A DNA stretch of 55,412 nt from an uncultured Gammaproteobacteria bacterium (GTDB taxonomy: Bacteria; Pseudomonadota; Gammaproteobacteria; PS1; Pseudothioglobaceae), in assembly GCA_902512305.1 (NCBI GenBank), contig CABXIU010000010.1, positions 1-55,412 on the forward strand, read 5' to 3'. The notes under the pieces were generated by a model that did no database searches, had not been told where the DNA came from, and saw only the letters and a program-made list of their open reading frames with translations. This document shows positions 43,080-52,871 of the stretch, one piece after another. Numbering within the stretch: the stretch's first letter is position 1; each line of letters opens with the position of its first letter. The position numbers were made by a program, and so were the translations under genes.

Positions 43080-45518
43080 TTAGTTGCGAAGGGGCTTGCT
43101 GTTTCTAAGCATAAACTCAATTCTATCTTGAGTTTTCTGAGTCCCCAATAGCTCAACAAAGTACTTTCTCTCTAGGTCTAGGATCATTTTTGAATTCACT
43201 ACTGTATTTTCCTCAACTAGCGATCCGGTCATCACTTTGGCTAATGAGGAGATACAATATTTATCATGCTCAGACATAAAATGCCCCTCAAAAAGATTTG
43301 CAACTTGCGCCATAATGTTGGCATACCCAGCTTTACCCACCACTTTAAAGGTATCATCTAATGGCGGCCTGTAGCCTGACTCAAGCATTGCTAAAGCCTG
43401 ATGTTTTGCAACATAGAGTAATTCATTCGGGTTCGCAATAATAACATCTTCACTCTTTAAGTAACCCATCTCTCTTGCCTCCAAGGCACTTACTGAGACT
43501 TTTGCCATTGCAATTTGCTCAAAATGTTTAGAGAGCAGAGGAAAAATATCGTCAGACTCTTTATTTAAATAAGCCCTAAGTGCCATCTCCTTACTACCAC
43601 ATCCAGCAGGAATTCCTCCAATACCGACTTCTACAAGACCAATATAAGAGTTCATTGAAGCAACAACTTTATTGCAATGGAGTAACAGCTCACAACCACC
43701 ACCAAGAGCTAGCCCATCAACCGCTGCAATCGTTAATATTTTGCCATGTTTAAGTCGCATTAATAAATCTTGTAGCATACGAACTGTATTTTTAATAGAG
43801 TACAGTTTTCCAAGTTTTGGAAGCTCAGGATGCATCACCTCAAAGGCTTTCTTCTTTGCTTTAGAGGTCACGCCAGGGTCCTTCTCAAGAAGACCCAACT
43901 TGATAGCTGAAATAACTTCATAAAGGTTTGCGCCGGCACAAAAATGTTCCTGTTCTTGTCTAAAGACTAGAGCATGAAAGTCATTACTTTCCAAATAATC
44001 AAGACATTCAGGTAGTTCAGTTAAAACACTAGCACTTAGGACATTCATTTTTGTTTTGAAAGAGACGCTGGCAATACCATTTCCTATATCAATTAATTTT
44101 GTAGACTCACCATCTATCAAAACCTCTAGTTGGTTTTGCTTCTCACCACTTAAGAGAGCCTTATTTAGTTGCCTTTCATAGACTGGATGTGCTGACCTTG
44201 GAATAAATTGACTCTTATTTGGATTAAAGGCTCCTTCATCTGAATAAACAAAGGGTTGATCCATCACCCAAGCTGGTAAAGGTTGAGTTGAAAGAGTCTT
44301 TCCTTCTTTTATATCCTTATTTAATAACTCTCTTACCTGCGACCAACCCGTAATTTGAACTTGTTCAAAGATGCCTTTTTTCCAGGCAAATCCTGACTTC
44401 AAAGCTAAATCCACACATCTTGCAGTTTCAGCAACATGCTCTAGATGAAAAGCTGTGTAATGAAAAACATCACGATGGACTGACCACAAAAATTGCGCTT
44501 GTGGATCATCAGATTTAGAAAGTTCTAACAGTGCATTTTCTATACTTCCACTGTCTTTTAAAATTTTCTTTACTTTTGAGCTAATCGCTTTATCAGAAAG
44601 TCTATACTCTCCATCTTTGGGGTCAAAGACATATATGTCCTTTCCAACTTTTTCATAGATTCCTTTTCTAGTTTTACTTCCTAATGACCCTTTTTCAATC
44701 AAGGCTTCAATCCAATCCGGAATTTTAAATAATTCAATCCATGGATCATCTTTAGCATTTTCATAAATATTTTTTACAACATTGGACATCACATCAAGAC
44801 CAACAACATCTAAAGTCCTAAACGTTGCACTTGCAGGCCTTCCAACCCTCTTTCCAGTTAACGCATCAACTGTATCAGCTGCAAGGTTAAAGTTTTCAGC
44901 ATGCTTTAAAACTGCCATAAAGGAGAAAACTCCAATCCTATTTGCAACAAAAGCTGGACTATCTTTTGCATAAACAACTTCTTTACCCAGAGCAGAAGTA
45001 ATAAAGCCCTCAGCTTTGTTTAAAAGGACCTCATCACTATATGAGGTTCTAATTAACTCAACTAGTGGCATATATCTGGGCGGATTAAAGAAATGCACGC
45101 CAAAAATTCGACTTCTTAATTTTTCTGGGGAAGACTCGGCTATTTTTTGTATCGACAATCCAGATGTATTTGTAACTAAAATGGCATTGTCATTGACATG
45201 GGACGAGATTTGTTTGAAAAGTTGTTTTTTGATATCTAGATTTTCTACTATAGACTCTATGATGAAATCACAACTTGATAGTGCTTCCAAATTGTCATAG
45301 GTTGAAGTTTTAATTAGTTTAGATATTGAAGCACTAGCAAAAGGAGTAGGATTTAATTTCTTCATCATTGTTATAGACTTGGATAGAGCTTCCTCGCTTG
45401 TATCAAACATCATAGTGTCGAAACCTAAATTGGCAAAATGGGCGGCAATTTGCCCTCCCATTGTTCCAGAACCCAATACAGCAATCTTAGTAAACGCTTT
45501 ATCAAAATATTCTTTCAT
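43080..45518 (-). CDS. multifunctional 3-hydroxyacyl-CoA dehydrogenase/enoyl-CoA hydratase, FadN type
   Basis: This 812-residue fusion has the dehydrogenase first (NAD loop VLGSGTMGGQIAAHFANLGF at about 14-33; HFFNPPRYMPLVELI; second 3HCDH domain with KVGRPASATFRTLD). The crotonase domain comes second (about 490-720; EHFCAGANLYEV, DGLALGGGCELLLHC). This order is opposite to FadB/FadJ and matches Bacillus FadN and its proteobacterial relatives. It hydrates and oxidises 2-enoyl-CoA. It lies 15 bases after fadE and before the thiolase, so the operon encodes a complete spiral without classical FadB. Confidence 0.9.
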   Translation of the reverse strand: MKEYFDKAFTKIAVLGSGTMGGQIAAHFANLGFDTMMFDTSEEALSKSITMMKKLNPTPFASASISKLIKTSTYDNLEALSSCDFIIESIVENLDIKKQLFKQISSHVNDNAILVTNTSGLSIQKIAESSPEKLRSRIFGVHFFNPPRYMPLVELIRTSYSDEVLLNKAEGFITSALGKEVVYAKDSPAFVANRIGVFSFMAVLKHAENFNLAADTVDALTGKRVGRPASATFRTLDVVGLDVMSNVVKNIYENAKDDPWIELFKIPDWIEALIEKGSLGSKTRKGIYEKVGKDIYVFDPKDGEYRLSDKAISSKVKKILKDSGSIENALLELSKSDDPQAQFLWSVHRDVFHYTAFHLEHVAETARCVDLALKSGFAWKKGIFEQVQITGWSQVRELLNKDIKEGKTLSTQPLPAWVMDQPFVYSDEGAFNPNKSQFIPRSAHPVYERQLNKALLSGEKQNQLEVLIDGESTKLIDIGNGIASVSFKTKMNVLSASVLTELPECLDYLESNDFHALVFRQEQEHFCAGANLYEVISAIKLGLLEKDPGVTSKAKKKAFEVMHPELPKLGKLYSIKNTVRMLQDLLMRLKHGKILTIAAVDGLALGGGCELLLHCNKVVASMNSYIGLVEVGIGGIPAGCGSKEMALRAYLNKESDDIFPLLSKHFEQIAMAKVSVSALEAREMGYLKSEDVIIANPNELLYVAKHQALAMLESGYRPPLDDTFKVVGKAGYANIMAQVANLFEGHFMSEHDKYCISSLAKVMTGSLVEENTVVNSKMILDLERKYFVELLGTQKTQDRIEFMLRNSKPLRN

Positions 45519-45533
45519 AGTTATCCTAAATCT

Positions 45534-47990
45534 TTATTTATCAAAATTCTCAAAATCATCAACTTTTAATGCTTCGAGAACTAAATCGTTCAACCTTATC
45601 CAATCTTCTTTGTCTTCTTTCGTTAAGGTTTTATTATCGACAAGCCCTTCAAGCCAAAATTCCAATGTGATGCTTGGCTGGTACTTATAACCTGCTTTTT
45701 TTACTTTATCTCTTAAAGCCTTTAACTCTTTTCCAGCCTCAAAACCTTGAAAAAGTATATGAAAAGGGTGATCAAGCTTGTTTTTTAGGTTAGAGCAAAT
45801 GCACGTTGATAAGTTATTTTCTATCCACTCAATATCAAGAACAGATTTTGAAGTATTGATAATTAGCTTGTCATTAATTTTAGATGATGTAACTGAAAAT
45901 GGAAAAAACAATAATCTCAATATCCATTTAGCGACTCTATTGATTGGCATGCTTTCAATATTTTGAAGCATAGAGGTATCTGCTTCTTGTATAAGAGTAA
46001 GAACTGAAAGTTTGAGAATATTCTTTGCATTATCATCATCCTGAAACTTTTCTTCATATAGCTTCAAGCAAGAACTAATTTCATACATTGCTGAAATCGA
46101 ATCTGCAAACCTTCCGGATATCATTTCTTTTCTCTTAAGCGACCCTCCAAGTAGCAATGAAGCAATATCAGTTAAACAAGCAAACTTTGCTGACAATACT
46201 GAAAGATTTCGATAATAAACTCTGGTAGTTTTGTCTCCATAAGGTTTAGCTAATCGTCCGCGTGTCCATGAAAACATGGTTGCTCTAGCAATATTTTTAA
46301 TAAAACTGCCGACATGAGTAACAAGCGCTTTATCGAATTTATTGATCGAATCTTTGCTTTCATCATGAAGAGCTCTGAGTTCATCAAGCATTGTTTTATG
46401 GCATCTAATTAAACCTTGGCCAAAAATCATCAAGCTTCTTGTTAATATGTTTGCCCCCTCTACAGTGATTGCAACCGGTGCACCTGAATAGACATTGGAA
46501 ACATAATTTCTCTTGCCCTCCATAACCGCTCTACCGCCATGAACATCCATCGCGTCGATTGATGAGTTTTGAAGGAGCTGAGTATTTCTGTACTTCACAA
46601 TCGCAGAAATAATCGAAGGCCTGTGTCCTGCATCGAGAGCCCATGTCGAAAGGTTAATATTTGCAGTAGCCCTGAATGCATTGCTAGCAAGATTTGAAAG
46701 TTTTTCCTGTATACCTTCCATTTTTGCAATAGGTATTCCAAATTGCTCACGCATTTGTGAATAAGTACTGGTTGTTAAAAGCATTGCTTGTGTTGCAGAA
46801 GCCCCTGTTACAGGAAGTGAGATGCCTCTTCCAACACTCAGACATTCCATAAGCATTCTCCATCCATGTCCAAGCATCTTGTCTCCACCAATGACCCAGT
46901 TCATCGGGATGAAAACACCCTTTCCAAAGATGGGGCCATTTTGAAATGGCTCACCAATTGGCTTATGTCTAGTCCCAATACTAAGGCCTTCAGTGTTTCG
47001 CGGTATTAATGCACAGGTAATTCCTAAATCATTTTTATTATGAAGAGGGTGGTCAGCTGATAGGAGATTATCTGGATCATAGGCCTTAAAAGCCAACCCA
47101 ATAACTGTAGCGATTGGAGCAAGAGTAATGTAACGTTTTTCCCAATTCAACCTTAAGCCTAAAACTTTTTTTCCTTCAAACTCACCATAACAAACTATTC
47201 CATTGTCAATCAAAGAGCCAGCATCTGAGCCAGCAACTGTAGAGGTAAGCCCAAAGCAAGGAATTTCTTTGCCTTTTGCAAGACGTGGAAGATAGTGTTG
47301 TTTTTGCTCATCGGTACCATATTTTAAAAGTAACTCTCCAGGACCAAGAGAGTTTGGAACCATAACTGCGATTCCTAAAAATTGTGATGCAGAGGAGAGT
47401 CTTCCAACAATAATTGCATGCGCGAAATGAGAGAAGCCTTTTCCCTTAAACTCTTTTGGAATAATCAGACCTAAAAATCCCTTATCAAAGATGTATTTCC
47501 AGACTGATTTTGGTAGATCATGGGTTGATTGAATTTCATGAGAGTCCACCATTGCACATAGCGTTTCAACCTCATTGTCGACAAAGCTTTGCTCTTCTTC
47601 AGTCAACTCTGTAGCCTCTAATTCAGTTAATTCCTTCCAATTTGGATCGCCCTGAAAAAGTTCAGCGTCCCACCATACACTCCCGGCCTCAAGAGCAATA
47701 CTCTCTGTCACTCCAATCGGAGGTAGAGATTTACGCATTATATTAAATAGTGGTTTAGTAAATACGAGCTGTCTAATAGTTGGAATCAAAAGAGCCCCTA
47801 TAGCAAAAAGGATAAGTAATAGAAATTGGGCTCCGAAGTGATTAGCAATGACTGCACCTGGATAGGTTAAACCGACAGCCAACAGCCACAATTGCCACAT
47901 CTTTATATTTGTCTTAACAAGCACCAATTTAAGTAATACTATTGATAAAAGAAAAGAGAGTAATGAATATTCAAATATTGTTTCAAGCAT
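45534..47990 (-). CDS. fadE: acyl-CoA dehydrogenase FadE
   Basis: The product is 818 residues from ATG 47990 (MLETIFEYS), close to E. coli FadE (814). AAGGAAG lies 4 bases before this ATG, whereas the longer frame starts at a GTG inside an inverted repeat. Three N-terminal hydrophobic segments (first 75 residues) anchor it at the membrane. The dehydrogenase core has FGLTSTVAGSDAGS, KRYITLAPIATVIGLAF, MREQFGIPIAKMEGIQ and GGRAVMEGKRNY, all FadE-specific. It performs the first beta-oxidation step. It heads the six-gene leftward operon to fadD. Confidence 0.95.
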   Translation of the reverse strand: MLETIFEYSLLSFLLSIVLLKLVLVKTNIKMWQLWLLAVGLTYPGAVIANHFGAQFLLLILFAIGALLIPTIRQLVFTKPLFNIMRKSLPPIGVTESIALEAGSVWWDAELFQGDPNWKELTELEATELTEEEQSFVDNEVETLCAMVDSHEIQSTHDLPKSVWKYIFDKGFLGLIIPKEFKGKGFSHFAHAIIVGRLSSASQFLGIAVMVPNSLGPGELLLKYGTDEQKQHYLPRLAKGKEIPCFGLTSTVAGSDAGSLIDNGIVCYGEFEGKKVLGLRLNWEKRYITLAPIATVIGLAFKAYDPDNLLSADHPLHNKNDLGITCALIPRNTEGLSIGTRHKPIGEPFQNGPIFGKGVFIPMNWVIGGDKMLGHGWRMLMECLSVGRGISLPVTGASATQAMLLTTSTYSQMREQFGIPIAKMEGIQEKLSNLASNAFRATANINLSTWALDAGHRPSIISAIVKYRNTQLLQNSSIDAMDVHGGRAVMEGKRNYVSNVYSGAPVAITVEGANILTRSLMIFGQGLIRCHKTMLDELRALHDESKDSINKFDKALVTHVGSFIKNIARATMFSWTRGRLAKPYGDKTTRVYYRNLSVLSAKFACLTDIASLLLGGSLKRKEMISGRFADSISAMYEISSCLKLYEEKFQDDDNAKNILKLSVLTLIQEADTSMLQNIESMPINRVAKWILRLLFFPFSVTSSKINDKLIINTSKSVLDIEWIENNLSTCICSNLKNKLDHPFHILFQGFEAGKELKALRDKVKKAGYKYQPSITLEFWLEGLVDNKTLTKEDKEDWIRLNDLVLEALKVDDFENFDK

Positions 47991-48014
47991 AAAACTTCCT
48001 TGTCGGTATTGATG

Positions 48015-48043
48015 CACTGACTAAGCCACTCCAATAGTCAGTG
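48015..48043. repeat. 9-bp perfect inverted repeat upstream of fadE (candidate operator)
   Basis: CACTGACTA (48015-48023) and TAGTCAGTG (48035-48043) are exact reverse complements with an 11-base spacer; arm centres are 20 bases apart, about two helical turns. It lies 25-53 bases upstream of the fadE ATG in the fadE/AraC divergent region. It does not match the FadR or PsrA consensus I know. It can be an operator or a leader hairpin. Confidence 0.7.
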
Positions 48044-48140
48044 AGATTATAAGTATAGTTATAAAAATCATATTATAGCTAACATATTATTATAAAATAT
48101 TAACACTTTATTATATTTAATGCTTAATTTTTGGAGCTCA

Positions 48141-48161
48141 ATGAATAATGAATACTTATAA
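48141..48161 (+). other. overlapping six-codon ORF at the AraC-type gene start
   Basis: GGAG (48133-48136 region) is about 5 bases from an ATG at 48141 that opens MNNEYL and stops at TAA 48159-48161. The regulator ATG at 48148 is in another frame and lies inside this mini-ORF. The Shine-Dalgarno spacing is better for the mini-ORF (about 5) than for the regulator (about 12). Confidence 0.4.
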
Positions 48162-49149
48162 TGGCGTCTGGAGATGCATCCAGAGATTGCATCAAATATA
48201 TCCCTTTGAAGTTAATGCAATTTTTCAAAGAGTTGGTATATCAAAAAATTTATTGGTGAATCAAAATGTTTCAATACCAGTAAAAATACTTCTAGATTTT
48301 GTCATTGATGCCCAGTCTGTTTTTAAAGATGAATTAATATCAATCAATTTCGGTCGGATAGCTCAAATCAGGCCCAATTATGGGGAGGCTTTTGGTTTAA
48401 TATTTGTATACTCAAAAAATCTTGAAGAAGGATTTAAGCTGCTTCAATCTTATATTTATACTGAATTAGAGGGTATAAACTTTCTAATCAGTGAAGATAA
48501 AAATCTGATTAAAATCCATTCTGTTGCTGATCCAAATATACAACACCCATCAATTTATGAAAATATCGGGCTATCTATTCTCGCTTCATTTATAAGATCA
48601 AAACGATTTCAAATTAAACAAATCAATACAAAAACATCGATTCAAGGAAATAGCGTAAGTAAAAAATCAATATTTAATTGCCCCATTAATACCTCTTGCG
48701 AAGAAACATCACTATCAATTAGCAAAAAAAATTATTTAAAAAAGAACAGTATTTCAAACCCAAATCTCGTCAATTATTTGAGCACTATTCTGGAAGAGAA
48801 AGCACAGAGAATTACCGCTAATATGAGCCTAATTGAAAAGATTGAAAAACTAATGAATAACTATGAAAGTCATTTCAACTTAATTAATCTTTTAGACATA
48901 TCAAATCAACTCGGATTAAGTACGAATTCACTTCGCAATCAATTATTAAAGGAAAATACAACTTTTCGTGAGATTTTTAATAGCTTTAAATTAAAAAAAT
49001 CAAAGCATATGATTAAGGATGGCTTTTCAGTTAAAGCTATCTCATATAATCTGGGATACTCAGAACCTTCGTCTTTTGTGAGATGGTTTGTTAGTCAAAC
49101 TAAGTTGACTCCTACCTCATATAAAATCAATTCCCGTTTAAAGAGCTAG
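48148..49149 (+). CDS. AraC-family transcriptional regulator
   Basis: This 333-residue protein has an N-terminal ligand-sensing domain of the arabinose-binding-like type found in OruR/ArgR-like AraC regulators (NFGRIAQIRPNYGEAFGLIF near 68-87). A C-terminal double helix-turn-helix (about 235-330) includes DISNQLGLSTNSLRNQL and VKAISYNLGYSEPSSFVRWF. It is divergent from fadE and convergent with putA (12-base 3' overlap). It may control the fadE operon through the inverted repeat at 48015-48043, or putA. Effector unknown. Codon content is even more AT-rich than neighbours by eye. Confidence 0.88.
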   Translation: MNTYNGVWRCIQRLHQIYPFEVNAIFQRVGISKNLLVNQNVSIPVKILLDFVIDAQSVFKDELISINFGRIAQIRPNYGEAFGLIFVYSKNLEEGFKLLQSYIYTELEGINFLISEDKNLIKIHSVADPNIQHPSIYENIGLSILASFIRSKRFQIKQINTKTSIQGNSVSKKSIFNCPINTSCEETSLSISKKNYLKKNSISNPNLVNYLSTILEEKAQRITANMSLIEKIEKLMNNYESHFNLINLLDISNQLGLSTNSLRNQLLKENTTFREIFNSFKLKKSKHMIKDGFSVKAISYNLGYSEPSSFVRWFVSQTKLTPTSYKINSRLKS

Positions 49150-52100
49150 AAGATTTGCGTTGCCACCTGAGGCAGTAGTATCTTCTGTAATCACTTGCTC
49201 CTTAACTAATTCCCATGACTCATAAATGGAGTCAATAACTGGAATGAGTTTTTTTCTAGAGTTTAGAATTAATTCTTGAACTGAACTTGTGTTTCCAAAA
49301 AATAAAACTACATCAAATGAATCGCTTGATAAAAGATTAGGACTTGGCTCTTGAACAAGTCTATGTATATTATCTTTAGCAAAACCAATAGCAATTAATG
49401 AGTCGTATTCAGATTTGGTAATTTGGCTGATGACACTATTAGCCAAAACCAGTGAAAGAAGTGTTTGCTTTATTAAGTCGCTTGAACTTGGGCCGATACA
49501 TAACGCAACTCCTTTGGGTTTATATCTAAGATGATTTGATTCTCCAGTTGGTCCTGGCAATGAAACCTCATGGTTATATTTTGATGCTTCTTGGTGTAAA
49601 AAGTCAAAGAATTCAGCTTCAATATTTATGAACTCTTTCTTTAATAATGATAAAAGGTCTTTATCTAATTTAAGGCTGGGTTTAACTAAACTCTGAACCT
49701 TAGTTTTTTCTTTAGAGAACTTAAAGGAACTATTGGATTTAATACTAGATGATATATTTTTACTATATCCATAAAGTGAATTGGGGCCACCTGCCTTTGG
49801 TCCAGTTCCAGATAAGCCTTCTCCTCCAAAGGGCTGAGAACCAACAACAGCGCCAATCTGATTTCTATTAATGTATACATTCCCTGCATTTACTCTGGAT
49901 GATATTTCTTTAACTCTCTTATCTATTCTAGAATGAATACCAAAGGTTAAGCCAAAACCTTTTTTATTTAACTCATCTATAACGTTTTCTAAATCTTCAC
50001 TCTTGTAGGAAATGACATGAAGAATTGGGCCAAAGAACTCCTCATTAATTTCCTCAATTGAATTGAGGTGAATCAAAGTTGGTGAAACAAAATATCCACT
50101 GTTTGATTTAAACTCTAACTCTTCTATTACCTGATTTCTTGCTCTTAACTGGTCAATATAGTTTTTAAGTTTAACCTGAGAATCAGAATTGATTACTGGA
50201 CCACAGTCAGTAGAGAGATATCTTGGATTTCCAATTTTCAATTCCCTCATTGCACCTTTTATCATACTGATAGCTTCATCGAAACAATCATTCTGAAGTA
50301 ACAGTATCCTTAGAGCTGAACAGCGCTGACCAGCACTTTTAAATGCACTATCAATTACATCTCTGGTTACTTGTTCATTTAACGCTGTAGAGTCAACTAC
50401 CATTGCATTTAATCCACCAGTTTCAGCAATCACTCTTGCCTCTGAATTTCCAGACTGAACTAGACTGTGTTTTATTTGTTTTGCAATCGCAGTTGATCCA
50501 GTAAAAGCAACTCCTGAAATAATTGAACTGCTTGAAAGATATGATCCAACTTTAGACCCCTTACCCAAGCATAGCTGGAATAAACCTATTGGAATTCCTG
50601 CCTCAATTAACAACTCACTTGCCCTATAAGCGATAAGAGAGGTACTTTCTGCTGGCTTAGCAATCACCGAATTTCCTGCAGCAAGAGCTGCAGCTATTTG
50701 CCCAGTAAAAATTGCTAGCGGAAAATTCCATGGACTAATACAAATAAACACACCACTAGGTTTCCTATCAGTAGGTATTAGTTCTCTTGATAAATTAGCA
50801 TAATATCGCAAAAAATCAACTGCTTCTCGAACCTCGTCAGTCGCATCTTGATAGGTTTTACCAGCCTCTCTCATTGCAAGAGTCATTAACTCGTATTGAT
50901 TCCTCTCGTAGAGATCTGCTGCTTTTTCCAAGCTTCGAAGAATTAACTCATGATCGATTTTTTTTGAATTAAATGCATCCTTTGCAGATTCGAGAGATAC
51001 TTCTAATTGACTCTCATTGGCATAAAGTGAATATCCAACAGTATCATTATTATCAGCAGGATTAATTATCTCCTGGTCAAAGAAGTCTTTATACTCAATT
51101 CCTTCAATAATCGATTTTGCTTCCCACTTATAATTGAGCCAGTCGTCTTGATTCTCAAACAAAATATCGACTTGATCCTGTTCAGTGAGAATAATGCTCC
51201 TTGAATTGCGATGAGTATTTTTATAAATATCTTCAGGCAATGGGATTTTGACATGGGACTTTACTGGATCCTCTTCAACAATGCTGAATACATCTAGTGC
51301 TAGATTTTTTGGTCTAATACTTTCATCGAATAAATGATTAATAAAAGAGCTATTAGCACCATTTTCTAATAAACGCCTCATCAAATAAGCCAACAATTCT
51401 TTGTGACTTCCAATTGGAGCATAGACTCTTGACTGAACACCATATTTATTTTTTATAGCATCATGTAAGGACTCTCCCATTCCATGAAGCCTCTGTATTT
51501 CATAGCCCTTATTATCTCCAGCAATTTCACAAACACTGACGAGTGAGTGAGCGTTATGGCTTGCAAATTGAGGAAAAATATTACCCCTCATTGTTAATAG
51601 CTTTTGGGAACAGACTAAGAAAGAGTAGTCAGTATTTATTTTTTTTGTGAAAACAGGATAATCAACCTCTCCTAATATCTGAGCTTTCTTAATTTCGCTA
51701 TCCCAGTAGGCCCCCTTCACCAATCTAATCATAATTTTCAGATTATGTTTCTTACAATTATGGTTTAACCAGTCAATAACAAAGGATGCACGCTTTTGGT
51801 AGGCCTGAACAACAACTCCAAAACCCTTCCATTTAGAATTCGCAATTGATTTCATTACACAATCAATAAGATCTAAAGAAATATCAAGACGATCAGCCTC
51901 TTCTGCATCTATATTAATACCAACATTGTAGGACTCAGCAATTTGAACTAACTCCAGCACTCTAGGAAGCAGCTCAGACAGCACTCTTTCTTTGTGCATA
52001 AAATCATACTTTGGATGTAATGCAGAAAGCTTTACTGAAATGCCATTTGTCTCATTTACTTCTTTAGATGTATTGCGTTTTCCAATTTTAATTAATGCAT

Positions 52101-52770
52101 TTTTATAGGCAGCAAAATATTTATCAGCATCCTTCATCGTCCAGGACGCCTCTCCAAGCATATCAAATGAATAAAATCCACCTTTTTGTTTGCTGGATTT
52201 AATTGCATAATCAATAGTTTCTGCAAAAACAAACTGCTTCGCAAAAAATTGCATCACATTATTAGCGCTAAAACGTATTCCTGGCCTTGAAAGAATTTCT
52301 ATAGCTTTTTTAATTCTAGTCTTTATTTCTTGATTACTTCCATGGGCAATCATCTTATCTGCAATATTTAGAGCAATGGTTGCTATATTAACCATAGATG
52401 ATTTACTAACACCAATATGCTTTGACCAGCCCTTTCTAGCGACTTTATCAATAAATAATTTGTCCCTAGTTTTATTATCAGGGACTCTTAAAAAAGCTTC
52501 AACCAAAGTCATTAATGACAGACCTTCGTCACTCGTAAGATTATATTCTGAGACGAATAAAGACAAAAGATCAGGCTGATTTAAGGATCTGAGCCTTTCA
52601 ATTAAATTGGTTGTCTTTGTTTGAAATTTTTTTCGCTGATCTAGACTTGTTTTCTCAGATAATTGAAGACACTTTAATACCTCCTCCTCACTCATAATTC
52701 GCGCCTCTCTGATATTGTTTCTTAAGAGCGAATAGTCGACTTCAAATTTTTGTTGTGTTTGATTTTCCAT
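49138..52770 (-). CDS. putA: bifunctional proline dehydrogenase/P5C dehydrogenase
   Basis: This 1210-residue enzyme oxidises proline to glutamate in two channelled steps. The FAD-dependent PRODH barrel occupies about 200-490 (RLVKGAYWDSEIKKAQ; YAPIGSHKELLAYLMRRLLENGANSSF). The NAD-dependent P5C dehydrogenase covers about 560-1060, with FICISPWNFPLAIFTGQ, catalytic glutamate in ETGGLNAMVVDS and cysteine in SAGQRCSALR. A C-terminal ALDH-superfamily-like tail follows. The N-terminus lacks the ribbon-helix-helix DNA-binding domain of E. coli PutA (1320 residues), so it cannot autoregulate. Regulation may use the dyad upstream. It yields NADH and reduced quinone. Confidence 0.96.
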   Translation of the reverse strand: MENQTQQKFEVDYSLLRNNIREARIMSEEEVLKCLQLSEKTSLDQRKKFQTKTTNLIERLRSLNQPDLLSLFVSEYNLTSDEGLSLMTLVEAFLRVPDNKTRDKLFIDKVARKGWSKHIGVSKSSMVNIATIALNIADKMIAHGSNQEIKTRIKKAIEILSRPGIRFSANNVMQFFAKQFVFAETIDYAIKSSKQKGGFYSFDMLGEASWTMKDADKYFAAYKNALIKIGKRNTSKEVNETNGISVKLSALHPKYDFMHKERVLSELLPRVLELVQIAESYNVGINIDAEEADRLDISLDLIDCVMKSIANSKWKGFGVVVQAYQKRASFVIDWLNHNCKKHNLKIMIRLVKGAYWDSEIKKAQILGEVDYPVFTKKINTDYSFLVCSQKLLTMRGNIFPQFASHNAHSLVSVCEIAGDNKGYEIQRLHGMGESLHDAIKNKYGVQSRVYAPIGSHKELLAYLMRRLLENGANSSFINHLFDESIRPKNLALDVFSIVEEDPVKSHVKIPLPEDIYKNTHRNSRSIILTEQDQVDILFENQDDWLNYKWEAKSIIEGIEYKDFFDQEIINPADNNDTVGYSLYANESQLEVSLESAKDAFNSKKIDHELILRSLEKAADLYERNQYELMTLAMREAGKTYQDATDEVREAVDFLRYYANLSRELIPTDRKPSGVFICISPWNFPLAIFTGQIAAALAAGNSVIAKPAESTSLIAYRASELLIEAGIPIGLFQLCLGKGSKVGSYLSSSSIISGVAFTGSTAIAKQIKHSLVQSGNSEARVIAETGGLNAMVVDSTALNEQVTRDVIDSAFKSAGQRCSALRILLLQNDCFDEAISMIKGAMRELKIGNPRYLSTDCGPVINSDSQVKLKNYIDQLRARNQVIEELEFKSNSGYFVSPTLIHLNSIEEINEEFFGPILHVISYKSEDLENVIDELNKKGFGLTFGIHSRIDKRVKEISSRVNAGNVYINRNQIGAVVGSQPFGGEGLSGTGPKAGGPNSLYGYSKNISSSIKSNSSFKFSKEKTKVQSLVKPSLKLDKDLLSLLKKEFINIEAEFFDFLHQEASKYNHEVSLPGPTGESNHLRYKPKGVALCIGPSSSDLIKQTLLSLVLANSVISQITKSEYDSLIAIGFAKDNIHRLVQEPSPNLLSSDSFDVVLFFGNTSSVQELILNSRKKLIPVIDSIYESWELVKEQVITEDTTASGGNANLLAL

Positions 52771-52809
52771 ATCCCAATCAAAAAACTACTAATAAGAATA
52801 TTTTATTTT

Positions 52810-52865
52810 ATTATTTATTTAAGATGGGAACTGTAAATATGGAGAAGGTAATTACCAGCCCATAT
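52810..52865 (-). promoter_or_regulatory. putA promoter candidate with nested dyad
   Basis: On the minus strand TTTACA (plus 52832-52837) is followed after 16 bases by AATAAT (plus 52810-52815). Just upstream lies a nested dyad: inner perfect palindrome GGTAATTACC (52847-52856) inside outer arms ATATGG (52837-52842) and CCATAT (52860-52865). The dyad is placed where an activator or overlapping repressor would bind. Confidence 0.5.
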
Positions 52866-52871
52866 ACTTAA

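Noticed and set aside
47991-48017. GTG start for FadE
   Set aside because: The GTG lies in one arm of the inverted repeat, while ATG 47990 has AAGGAAG immediately upstream and gives the usual FadE N-terminus.
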